DNA from: a virus
Length of the DNA: 21,333 bases
Strand: one strand, 5' to 3'
IMG/VR virus record: IMGVR_UViG_3300024262_000296
Span: 1-21,333 of that record
This document shows, piece by piece, positions 6,905 to 15,200 of this stretch (position 1 is its first letter; each line of letters opens with the position of its first letter). The position numbers were made by a program, and so were the translations under genes. The notes beneath the pieces are model-generated. The model saw only the letters and a program-made list of their open reading frames with translations, was not told the DNA's origin and ran no database searches.

Positions 6905-8020
6905 ATGGAGAATTTTAAAGTAAGAGCGTTAGATGGTACTGAAGAAAAAAGTACTGCACAGGTAGAACAAGAATTGCTTCAAAGACACGAGCAACAATTT
7001 TCAGAAGTTAATAACCAACCACCGGCTAACGAACCACCGGTTGATACACCACCGGCTAACGAACCGCCCGCAGATGATAGTTCTAATGAGTTATCAGAAG
7101 AACAAGTTCTTTCTTATATTGGAAAAAGATATAACAAGCAAATAAATTCTCTTGATGAGTTAGCAGCTCAAAGAGAGGAAACTGAGGCTTTGCCCGAAGA
7201 TGTTGCTGCGTATATGAAATACAGAAAAGAAACAGGAAGAGGTTTTGATGATTATTTAAGTCTTAAAAAAGACTATGACTCAATGGACCCTGAAAGTTTA
7301 CTTAAAAGTTATTTGACTCTTACTCAAGAAGGTCTTGATGAAGATGATATTGATGTATTAATGGATTCGTATAGATATGACGATGAAGTTGATGATGAGT
7401 CAGATATTAGAAAAATAAAATTAGAAACAAAAAAAGCTGTTGCTGAGGCTAAGAAGTTTTTTAATTCTCAAAAAGAAAAATACAAGATTCCTCTTGAGTC
7501 AAGTGGAGGTCTTATTTCTGAAGAGGAAAAAGAGACTTATGAAAGTTATAAGCAATACACACAGCAAGCAAAGACGATAGAAGAGGAAAACGAGAGAAAG
7601 AGAAGTTGGTTTGACCAAAAAACAAACGAAGTTTTTAGTAATGAGTTCAAAGGTTTTGAATTTGAAATTGAAGACAAAAAAGTTACTTTTAATCCCGGAG
7701 ACCGAAGCGAGTTAAAAAAATTACAATCTACTCCTGCTAACTTTATTAATAAGTTTTTAGATGAGCAAGGTTTAATTAAAGATGCCGTAGGTTATCACAA
7801 GTCTTTAGCTGTTGCTATGAATCCTGAAAAATTTGCTAAGTTCTTTTATGAACAAGGAAAAGCAGATGCTGTTGATGGAACAATGAGGAATATTAAAAAT
7901 ATTCAAATGACGGAGAGAAGAGCTCCTGAGGTAACAAAATCAACTGATGGTATTCAAGTAAAAGCTGTTAATCCTGATTCGGGAAGGGGGCTTAAAATCC
8001 GAAGCATAAAAAAAATGTAA
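6905..8020 (+). CDS. Capsid scaffolding-like protein
   Basis: A 371-aa, highly charged, acidic and mostly helical protein between portal and major capsid genes, the usual place for a scaffold. Residues about 39-58 form a Pro-rich linker of two 10-residue repeats (PPANEPPVDT, PPANEPPADD). The middle is rich in Asp/Glu (LDEDDIDVLMDSYRYDDEVD) and coiled-coil-like Lys/Glu/Gln stretches. The C-terminus is short and basic (GRGLKIRSIKKM), like the capsid-binding tail of phage scaffolds. No protease catalytic signature is visible. The ATG is in the AAATCAAATCAAATG leader, 22 nt after a -7 element. An alternative is a minor internal head protein, but composition and position favour scaffold. The gene is followed after 19 nt by the capsid gene. 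Confidence 0.7.
   Translation: MENFKVRALDGTEEKSTAQVEQELLQRHEQQFSEVNNQPPANEPPVDTPPANEPPADDSSNELSEEQVLSYIGKRYNKQINSLDELAAQREETEALPEDVAAYMKYRKETGRGFDDYLSLKKDYDSMDPESLLKSYLTLTQEGLDEDDIDVLMDSYRYDDEVDDESDIRKIKLETKKAVAEAKKFFNSQKEKYKIPLESSGGLISEEEKETYESYKQYTQQAKTIEEENERKRSWFDQKTNEVFSNEFKGFEFEIEDKKVTFNPGDRSELKKLQSTPANFINKFLDEQGLIKDAVGYHKSLAVAMNPEKFAKFFYEQGKADAVDGTMRNIKNIQMTERRAPEVTKSTDGIQVKAVNPDSGRGLKIRSIKKM
7019..7065 (+). repeat. Short direct repeat encoding the Pro-rich linker
   Basis: The 17-mer CCACCGGCTAACGAACC occurs at 7019-7035 and again at 7049-7065, a 30-bp period in frame (10 residues). The GC-rich CCACCGG words are unusual in this AT-rich genome. The repeat number could vary by slippage without breaking the frame. 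Confidence 0.85.
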
Positions 8021-8039
8021 AATTTAAAATTTAGAAAAA

Positions 8040-9446
8040 ATGGCAAGTGCTTTATTAAACAATCCTACTTATGCTTTACAGCCTTCAGCTGAGCAAGTAG
8101 CATTACAGACAAACTATATTACCAACTTCAACTTCTTGAATCAGTATCTTCCTGATACTTACGAGAAAGAATTTGAGCGTTATGGTAATAGAACCATCGC
8201 ATCATTCTTGAGAATGGTAGGTGCTGAGATGCCTTCTAACTCTGACCAAATCAAATGGGCAGAACAAGGTCGTCTTCACATTAAGTACACTAACTGTACT
8301 TCAGCAGCAGCAGCAGCATCTAATACTGCAATTATTACTGTAGCTGATGCAGATGTTACTTATATTGCAATCAGAATTGGTCAAACAGTTATGATTCAAA
8401 ATAACGCAACAGGTGTTTACAACAAAGGTATTGTAACTGACGTTCCTTCAGCAACTACTTTTACAGTAGCTTACTACGAAGCAGGTGGTCAAACTTTCGC
8501 AGCAGCAGCTGTTTGTACAGTTTTCATCTATGGTTCTGAGTTCAAAAAAGGAACTAACGGAATGATTGGTTCATTAGAATCAGAAGACGATATTTACCAA
8601 AATAACCCAATTATCTTAAAAGATAAATATGCGGTAAATGGTTCAGATATGGCTCAAATTGGTTGGGTTGAAGTTACAACTGAAAACGGTGCTACAGGAT
8701 ACTTATGGTATTTAAAATCAGAGCACGAAACTCGTTTACGTTTTGAAGACTACATCGAAACTTCAATGATTGAGGCTGTTCCTGCTGCTACAGGTTCGGG
8801 AGCAAAACTTGCAGGTATGATGGGTTCTGAAGGTATGTTCTACGTTATAAACGAAAGAGGAAATGTATGGGGTGGTGGTACACCAACTACATTACAAGAT
8901 TGGGATACAATCATCTCTCGTTTAGACAAACAAGGAGCTATCGAAGAAAATGCTTTATTCTTAAATAGAGGATTTAGTTTTGACATTGACAATATGTTGT
9001 CTTCTCAAAACTCTTATGGTGCAGGTGGTACATCTTATGGTCTTTTTGACAATGATGAGCAAATGGCATTAAACTTAGGTTTCACAGGATTCCGTAGAGG
9101 TTACGATTTCTACAAAACTGATTGGAAATACTTAAATGACCCAACAATGCGTGGAGGTTTAAGTAATGTTGCTGCAACTGCAACAGGTACTGTAACAGGT
9201 GTTTTAGTTCCTGCGGGTTCTACTTCTGTGTATGACCAAATTATGGGTAAAAACGCTAAGCGTCCATTCTTACACGTAAGATACCGTGCTTCAGAAGCAG
9301 AGGACAGACGTTACAAAACTTGGATTACAGGTTCTGCCGGAGGTGCTCAAACATCTGACTTAGATGCAATGGAGGTTAACTTCTTATCTGAAAGATGTGT
9401 ATGTACTTTAGGTGCAAATAACTTCGTATTATTCCGTTTCGGATAA
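8040..9446 (+). CDS. Major capsid protein (HK97-fold expected)
   Basis: A 468-aa protein after the scaffold-like gene. The N-terminal block PSAEQVALQTNYITNFNFL and the following TYEKEFERYGNRTIASFLRM and VGAEMPSNSDQIKWAEQGR are patterns I associate with capsid proteins of Bacteroidota podoviruses. Residues about 85-166 form an Ala/Thr/Val-rich beta insertion (IGQTVMIQ, GIVTDVPSATTFTVAYY) resembling a module in two later virion proteins. The C-terminal part is Gly-rich with a long stretch of mixed strands and helices. Codon choice differs from the neighbours: many AAC, TTC, TAC, ATC and CGT codons, as expected for translation-optimised, highly expressed genes. The ATG has an A-rich leader (TTAGAAAAA). 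A strong terminator follows 14 nt after the stop. Confidence 0.88.
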   Translation: MASALLNNPTYALQPSAEQVALQTNYITNFNFLNQYLPDTYEKEFERYGNRTIASFLRMVGAEMPSNSDQIKWAEQGRLHIKYTNCTSAAAAASNTAIITVADADVTYIAIRIGQTVMIQNNATGVYNKGIVTDVPSATTFTVAYYEAGGQTFAAAAVCTVFIYGSEFKKGTNGMIGSLESEDDIYQNNPIILKDKYAVNGSDMAQIGWVEVTTENGATGYLWYLKSEHETRLRFEDYIETSMIEAVPAATGSGAKLAGMMGSEGMFYVINERGNVWGGGTPTTLQDWDTIISRLDKQGAIEENALFLNRGFSFDIDNMLSSQNSYGAGGTSYGLFDNDEQMALNLGFTGFRRGYDFYKTDWKYLNDPTMRGGLSNVAATATGTVTGVLVPAGSTSVYDQIMGKNAKRPFLHVRYRASEAEDRRYKTWITGSAGGAQTSDLDAMEVNFLSERCVCTLGANNFVLFRFG

Positions 9447-9460
9447 TAGAAGCATAAAAA

Positions 9461-9498
9461 ATAGGGAGTGTCTTCAAAGACACTCTCTATCTTTTTTT
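9461..9498 (+). terminator. Rho-independent terminator after the capsid gene
   Basis: A 13-bp stem (ATAGGGAGTGTCT at 9461-9473 against AGACACTCTCTAT at 9478-9490, one G-U pair) with a 4-nt loop TCAA is followed by C and seven T. An A run precedes it, so it could also work in reverse. It ends the scaffold/capsid transcript. Confidence 0.92.
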
Positions 9499-9532
9499 AG
9501 TTGTTAAATCAAATTAAATTAAATATATAAAA

Positions 9533-10276
9533 ATGGCAAAGTCAAAACAAGTAGATAAAATCTACAAATTATTAAACGGAAGTCCGTTATCTTACAGTTT
9601 AGCATCAAGAAACCACCCACGTTTTCCTTTAATGTGGTTTGATGAAGACAAAAATCAAAACAGAGCTCTAAGGTATTCTATAAATCAAAAGAGTCCTTTT
9701 GAAGATGAGCAAGATGGAAATGCTGTTATGGAGCCAATTATTTTTGAAGATGGCTTTCTTAGTGTTCCAAGAACAAATCCCGTGCTACAAGAATTTCTTC
9801 ATTACCACCCTTTGAATGGTATTACATTTACAGAGGTTGATAAGCAAAAAGAAGCAGGTGCAGAAGTTGAAGATATGAATATCGAAATTGACGCAATGGT
9901 TGCTGCACGAGAACTTTCAATTGAACAAATAGAGACTCTTACAAGAGTTATGTTTGGCAAAGACCCTTCTGTTGTACCAACGGAAATACTGAAAAGAGAT
10001 ATTTTAGTTTATGCTAAATCAGAACCAAGAGATTTCTTAAATATATTAAATGACCCTGAACTTCAATTTCAAGCTAAAATTCGTTTATTCTTTGAGAGTA
10101 AACTGTTAGCATTGAGAAACAATAACAAAGAGGTTTGGTTCAATACTTCTGCAAACAAGAAAAAGATGATTTCTGTTCCATTTGGACAAGACCCTTATGA
10201 GATGACAGGTCATTACCTTCAAAGTGATGAAGGTTTGGATTCATTAAAAATGTTAGAAACCATTCTTAGCGAGTAG
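9533..10276 (+). CDS. Conserved head-associated protein of unknown function
   Basis: A 247-aa protein alone between two terminators, just after the capsid gene. The N-terminal half has a distinctive block with SYSLASRNHPRFPLMWFDED, then RALRYSINQKSPFEDEQDGN and VPRTNPVLQEFLHYHPLNG. I believe this block recurs at this place in related flavobacterial phages, but I know no function. The second half is helical and acidic. No signal peptide, membrane segment or catalytic motif is visible. The ATG follows an A/T leader with repeated AAATT words. No TATATTTG element is visible upstream, so it may depend on read-through of the capsid terminator or on a promoter I cannot see. Candidates are an auxiliary capsid or head-completion protein, or a regulator of the late genes. 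Confidence 0.85.
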   Translation: MAKSKQVDKIYKLLNGSPLSYSLASRNHPRFPLMWFDEDKNQNRALRYSINQKSPFEDEQDGNAVMEPIIFEDGFLSVPRTNPVLQEFLHYHPLNGITFTEVDKQKEAGAEVEDMNIEIDAMVAARELSIEQIETLTRVMFGKDPSVVPTEILKRDILVYAKSEPRDFLNILNDPELQFQAKIRLFFESKLLALRNNNKEVWFNTSANKKKMISVPFGQDPYEMTGHYLQSDEGLDSLKMLETILSE

Positions 10277-10300
10277 TTTGTATTTTATTATTATAAAAAA

Positions 10301-10326
10301 GGGCACACAATGTGTCCTTTTTTTTT
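10301..10326 (+). terminator. Rho-independent terminator
   Basis: GGGCACA (10301-10307) pairs with TGTGTCC (10311-10317), 7 bp with one G-U and a CAA loop, followed by nine T (10318-10326) and preceded by six A. It closes the single-gene unit at 9533. Four bases after the T tract a -7 promoter element begins, the same arrangement as at 101-140. Confidence 0.88.
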
Positions 10327-10329
10327 ATG

Positions 10330-10337
10330 TATATTTG
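10330..10337 (+). promoter_or_regulatory. Bacteroidota-type -7 promoter element (copy C)
   Basis: TATATTTG followed by TAAAAAA, directly after a terminator T tract and 17 nt before the ATG at 10354. TATATTTGTAAAA is shared with copies A and B. It should drive the neck/tail operon. The upstream -33 position is occupied by the terminator stem. Confidence 0.72.
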
Positions 10338-10353
10338 TAAAAAAGATTTTAAA

Positions 10354-11304
10354 ATGATAAACGAAGTTAGAAATACAGTATTGTCCATTCTTAATAAGAA
10401 TAATTATGGATATATTTCTCCATCAGACTTTAATTTATTTGCAGTTAATGCACAAATGGAGATATACGAAGAATATTTTAGTAGCTATAATAAAGTTGTA
10501 AATGCTGAAAATGCTCGCTCTTCAGGAACTGATTATGCAGATATTGAAAGTCCTATTGCTGAAACGTTAGAAACTTTCTTAAAAACAAGTTATTTGTCTC
10601 ATATTGGAGGAAACTCTTTTTCTGCACCATCTATTACAACTACAGGAGATACTGCATATTATATTTTAAAGCTAATAACTCATTCAACATTATTAGTTTC
10701 AGGTACAAATACAGTATTAGTACCTATTGGACTTGGAGATAGTACTGCATCATTTTTATCAGATGGTATTTCTCAAGGAGATATTGTAGTAAATACCTCA
10801 ACAGATAATGCTGCAAGTGTTGTTTCTGTTGTTTCAAATAATGCAATAATACTTGATTCTGATATATTTACAGCTACACCTGAAAATTATAAGATATTTT
10901 CTCAAGTAGCTAAAGAAGCAGACAAAGTTAGTGTTGGAAAAATAACTATGTTAAACAGTTCTTTACTTACAAGTCCTTCAAATATATATCCTTCTTATAC
11001 ATTAGAAGGGAATAGAATTAAGTTATATCCATCTACGATTAACGATTACGGGCAAATAGAATGCGTTTATTTTAGACACCCTTTACCTCCGAAATGGACC
11101 TATATTACATTAGCAAGTGGAGAGCCTGTATTTGACCAATCTCAGGCTGATTATCAAGACTTTGAGTTACCTGAGGAAGATGCTTACAAATTAGTTACAA
11201 AAATGCTTGAATATTGTGGTATGTCTATCAGAGAAACTGAAGTTACTCAGTTTGGTATGACGCAGCAATCTCACGAGCAACCTACATTTAGTGTACAACA
11301 ATAA
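10354..11304 (+). CDS. Neck/ring (head-tail connector) protein
   Basis: A 316-aa protein opening the tail operon. The start is ATG 10354 (MINEVRNTVLSILNK). The frame extends upstream to a GTG at 10312, but that lies inside the terminator and promoter and is not a credible start. The N-terminal ~90 residues are helical (YGYISPSDFNLFAVNAQMEI). A beta module at about 121-187 follows (GISQGDIVVN, VVSVVSNNAIILDSDIF). The C-terminal part has IECVYFRHPLPPKWTYI, EEDAYKLVTKMLEYCGMSI and a Gln-rich tail. Between the capsid and nozzle genes, with another adaptor next, it fits a ring protein of the podovirus neck. I cannot say which ring it forms. The next gene starts 13 nt after the stop. Confidence 0.65.
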   Translation: MINEVRNTVLSILNKNNYGYISPSDFNLFAVNAQMEIYEEYFSSYNKVVNAENARSSGTDYADIESPIAETLETFLKTSYLSHIGGNSFSAPSITTTGDTAYYILKLITHSTLLVSGTNTVLVPIGLGDSTASFLSDGISQGDIVVNTSTDNAASVVSVVSNNAIILDSDIFTATPENYKIFSQVAKEADKVSVGKITMLNSSLLTSPSNIYPSYTLEGNRIKLYPSTINDYGQIECVYFRHPLPPKWTYITLASGEPVFDQSQADYQDFELPEEDAYKLVTKMLEYCGMSIRETEVTQFGMTQQSHEQPTFSVQQ

Positions 11305-11316
11305 AAATAAATACAA

Positions 11317-12228
11317 ATGGCATATTTATCACAATACCAATACTATGATAATGACGGAAACCAACCACAAGATGCTAATTGGGGGTCTTATCAGTATGTG
11401 AGCCTTGAGGATATAGTAAACAATTACTTATTAATGTACTCAGGAAACCATTCATTAGTGAATAATGAAGAGCGTTACAAAATATTATTTCACGCAAAAC
11501 GTGCTATTCAAGAGCTTAATTATGATGCGTTTAAAGAGGTAAAAGTTTTAGAGTTAAGCGTTGCTGATTCTTTAAGATTTGTGTTGCCGTCTGATTTTGT
11601 GAATTGGGTTCGCATATCTTTATATAAAAACGGTTGGCTTAGACCTTTAACTGAGAACATTCAGGTTTTATCTTCAAAGGCGTATTTGCAGGACCAACAA
11701 GGGAATATTTTATTTGATATTGACGGTAATATTCTTGAGCCTCAATATTCAAATATTGATTTTGATAGACTTACAAAAACCAAGAAAAGTATATATCTAA
11801 ATAGAGGTCATCAGTTTGACGGTATGGAAGGTTGGTGTTTTAATGGAGATTGGTACTTTGAAAAAAGGTTTGGATTAAATACAGAAACAGCTAATTTTAA
11901 CCCAACTTTCAATATCGACAAGAAAGCAGGGGTTATTAATTTTGATTCAAGTATGGCAGGAGAATCCTGTATTCTTGAGTATATTTCAGATGGTATGGAA
12001 GGAGGAGACAACTCTTTAATAACTGTAAATAAATTGTTTGAAAAATATATTTACGCTTATATTACTTATGAGATTCTTAATTCTAAACTTGGCGTTCAAG
12101 AATACATTGTTGCAAGAGCAAGAAAAGAAAAAACAGCTTTATTTAGAAATTCAAAAATAAGAATTAGCAATATACACCCGGGCAGACTATTGATGAACCT
12201 AAGAGGAATGGATAAGATAATAAAATAA
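11317..12228 (+). CDS. Head-tail adaptor / tail tubular protein
   Basis: A 303-aa protein just before the nozzle gene, where T7 gp11-like or P22 gp4-like adaptors are found. The N-terminus has a conserved-looking WGSYQYVSLEDIVNNYLLMY. A helical segment follows (ERYKILFHAKRAIQELNYDA), then strands with LPSDFVNWVRISLYKNGW. The C-terminal half continues with KLFEKYIYAYITYEIL and a basic helix (YIVARARKEKTALFRNSKIR). The helical-bundle-plus-strand layout with a helical C-terminus fits the adaptor fold, which forms a 12-mer between portal or ring and nozzle. The start ATG has an A-rich leader (AATAAATACAA). The nozzle ATG lies 1 nt after its stop, so the two are probably translated in step. Confidence 0.7.
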   Translation: MAYLSQYQYYDNDGNQPQDANWGSYQYVSLEDIVNNYLLMYSGNHSLVNNEERYKILFHAKRAIQELNYDAFKEVKVLELSVADSLRFVLPSDFVNWVRISLYKNGWLRPLTENIQVLSSKAYLQDQQGNILFDIDGNILEPQYSNIDFDRLTKTKKSIYLNRGHQFDGMEGWCFNGDWYFEKRFGLNTETANFNPTFNIDKKAGVINFDSSMAGESCILEYISDGMEGGDNSLITVNKLFEKYIYAYITYEILNSKLGVQEYIVARARKEKTALFRNSKIRISNIHPGRLLMNLRGMDKIIK

Positions 12229-12229
12229 T

Positions 12230-15200
12230 ATGGCAAATTTAACAAGAATTTTTATAGCAGGAAGAATGAATAAAATCGTTGATGAACGATTACTTCCTGA
12301 TGGAGAATATGTTGATGCTATGAATGTTAGAATGGGTTCTACCGAGAACTCAGAAGTGGGTGTTATCTCTAATACAAAAGGAAATACTCCGTTAACTGCA
12401 TTAGCATACATAAACGGAACTCCTCTTAGCGTAAATGCAAGATGTATTGGGGCTATTGCAGATAGTGCAAATGAAACAATATATTGGTTTATTCACGACA
12501 GCACTTTCCCTATAGGGGCTACAGGAAAACTTGATTTAATAGTTTCTTATAATGTTTATACTGACGTATTAACATATCATATAGTTAGCATAAACGATGG
12601 AGGTGGCGTAAATACAACTTTAAATTTTAATCCTACATACCTTATAACAGGAGTAGATATTATTGAAGACTTATTGTTTTTTACAGACGATTATAATGCT
12701 CCAAGAGTTATTAATACTAAAAAAAATTATCCTAATCCTATATCAAATATAGACCAACTAAATCCTGAATCAATTCTTGTAATAAAGAAGCCGCCTACTG
12801 AATCTCCTACAGTTCAACTACTTTCAACAAGTGGTCAGGAAAATTATTTAGAAGAAAGATTTATTTCTTTTGCATACAGATATGAATACGAAAACGGAGA
12901 GTGCTCTGCTACTTCTCAATGGTCAGATATTGCTTTTGTACCAAGACCTTTTCAGTTTAGTATTAACAGTATGCTTAATGAAGGTATGACAAATGCTGTA
13001 AATACAGCTGTTGTTACATATAATTCAGGAGGACCATTAGTTGTTGGAATTGACTTATTGTTTAAGCAATCTAATAACAATATAATTAAAATTATTGAAA
13101 AATTAAATAAAGCTGATTTAGGTCTTGCTGATTACAATGATTATCAATTTTCTTTTAATAATAGTAAAATTTTTACCATATTAAGAGATTCTGAAATACT
13201 AAGACTTTACGATAATGTACCTCGATTTGCTAAAGCCCAAACTATTATGGGTAATAGACTTATGTATGGTAACTATGTAGAAGGCTATGATTTACTTGAT
13301 AAAAATGGTCAACCTGTTAAATTTGAATATATTCCTACGTTAATTACTGAAGACATAGGTCTTGTGGCGATTCCTGATTCGACAGCTTCAGGAAGTTATA
13401 GCATTAATGGTCCTTTATCTATACCTAATTCAGTTGTATTTATTGACCTTACAGGAGCTAATCTTGTTGCAGGGTCATTTATAAGTTTAAGTATAAGAAT
13501 TGCTCATAGTGCTTTTTCAGGTACATTACCTGACCCTTCAGAAACAACAGATACTACAGAGTTTACATTTGACTTTTTTTTAAACCAAGATTATTCGTCA
13601 GTATATGAGTTAGCAACAAGTGTTCAGTTTCAGGAAGCTGTAGGTACTTCTGCAAGCATATTGCCTGTATATGACCCCACTCCGGGAGCCGAAACTTCTT
13701 GTGATGGTCAAACATTTACAGACTCAGTAAATTGTGCTTTACCTCAGAACTTAGATGCTTTAATAAAAGTAGGAAGTGGTATATCTGCTGTTGGACAACC
13801 TATAAAAATAATAACATCTCCTGCAAGTTCTCAGATAGGATTTCAAATTATTGCTATGAAATACGAGGATAATCCTGTTACACCAACAGGCTTTGTTTAT
13901 GAGTATTATTCAGTAATATATGCTGATGCTGTTTTTCAATTAATAGGAAATCCAAGAGGTTTGCATAGTAATAGAGGGTATGAGATAGGTATTGTTTATA
14001 TGGACGAATTTAATAGAGCTTCAACAGCTTTAGTAAGTCCTAATAATACAATATATATCCCTTGTGGTTTTTCAGACAAAAAGAACTCTATACAGGTTAA
14101 TATACCTATTACACAAAGAGCTCCTGAGTGGGCAAAAAGATATAAGTTTGTAATTAAACCCGATGAGGAAAATTACGAAACAATTTACTGTAATTTATTC
14201 TTTACTGACCCTGAGACTAATGCTGTTTGGTTTTATTTAGAAGGGGAAAATACCAAAAAGGTAGAGATTGGGGATAAGTTAGTTGTTAAGGCAGATACAG
14301 ATGGTCCAAGACAAAATTGTGCTTATGCTACAATATTAGATAAGCAAACCAAAGAAGCAGGATTTATAGAGCCTATAGACGATGTGCCTGTACCTCCGGG
14401 GTTATATGTAAAAATAAATCCTAATAGTTTTTCAGCAGTACTTGACCCTAATGCTATTGTAAATTTAGGAAGCGAAACTGTTTGTGCTCCAAAAGGAGGT
14501 AATTATCGTATTTTAAGATATACTGTAAACCAACCTGACCCTGCCAATCCGGGAATGTTCATAGATTATACAATTCCCGCAGGAAGCATAATAGAACTAA
14601 ATCTTGATTGGAACAGAGCAGGAGTTGGAGCCTCTTGTGAACGAAGAGGGTATATTCTTGACAAAAGACTTACGTCTTCTTCTGATTATGACAATTTTGA
14701 AGATTGGTGGAATGGAGATAATGTTCAGCAAATATTAGATACAGGAATATCTAAAGACGGAAGTACTGAATTAGAATACATACCTACTAATGGATATTTG
14801 AGTAGTACAAATTTTTCAACAATGTATCTTCAGTTTTATAGAAACCCTGTAACAAATGAATTATTGCTTCAAATGTCAACAGGTAAAAGCTGTACAGGTG
14901 TTGGTTATCCACGCTCAAGAAAATACTGCGTTACTTCTAATATTAATGTTTTTAGAGCTATTGATACTATTATATTTGAAACTGAACCTCAAGATGCTTT
15001 GCCTGATATTTTCTTTGAAAATAACTTATCTTTTTCTATTGATGCTGATGGAAACCACGAAGGTAATGTTCAAAGTCAAAACATTGCAGGTAATATCCCT
15101 GCTATCGTAAATACTGAGTTTTTTAATTGTTTTGCATTTGGAAATGGAGCAGAGAGTTATAAAATTAGAGACTCTATTATAGGTAGAAGTTTCAACTTGG

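Noticed and set aside
8013-8039. AAATTTAAAATTT symmetry between scaffold and capsid genes
   Set aside because: Low-complexity A/T spacer, too weak to be a terminator or operator call.
9501-9532. Promoter before the gene at 9533
   Set aside because: There is a TTG at 9501 but no TAnnTTTG at a suitable distance; only AT-rich repeats similar to the other leaders.
10312-10353. GTG start giving 14 extra residues on the ring protein
   Set aside because: The extension lies inside the terminator stem, T tract and -7 element; ATG 10354 has a proper A-rich leader.
14856-15110. Alternate-frame plus-strand open frame inside the nozzle gene
   Set aside because: Hydrophobic low-complexity translation typical of a frame shadow; it lies wholly within the nozzle coding sequence without its own start signals.
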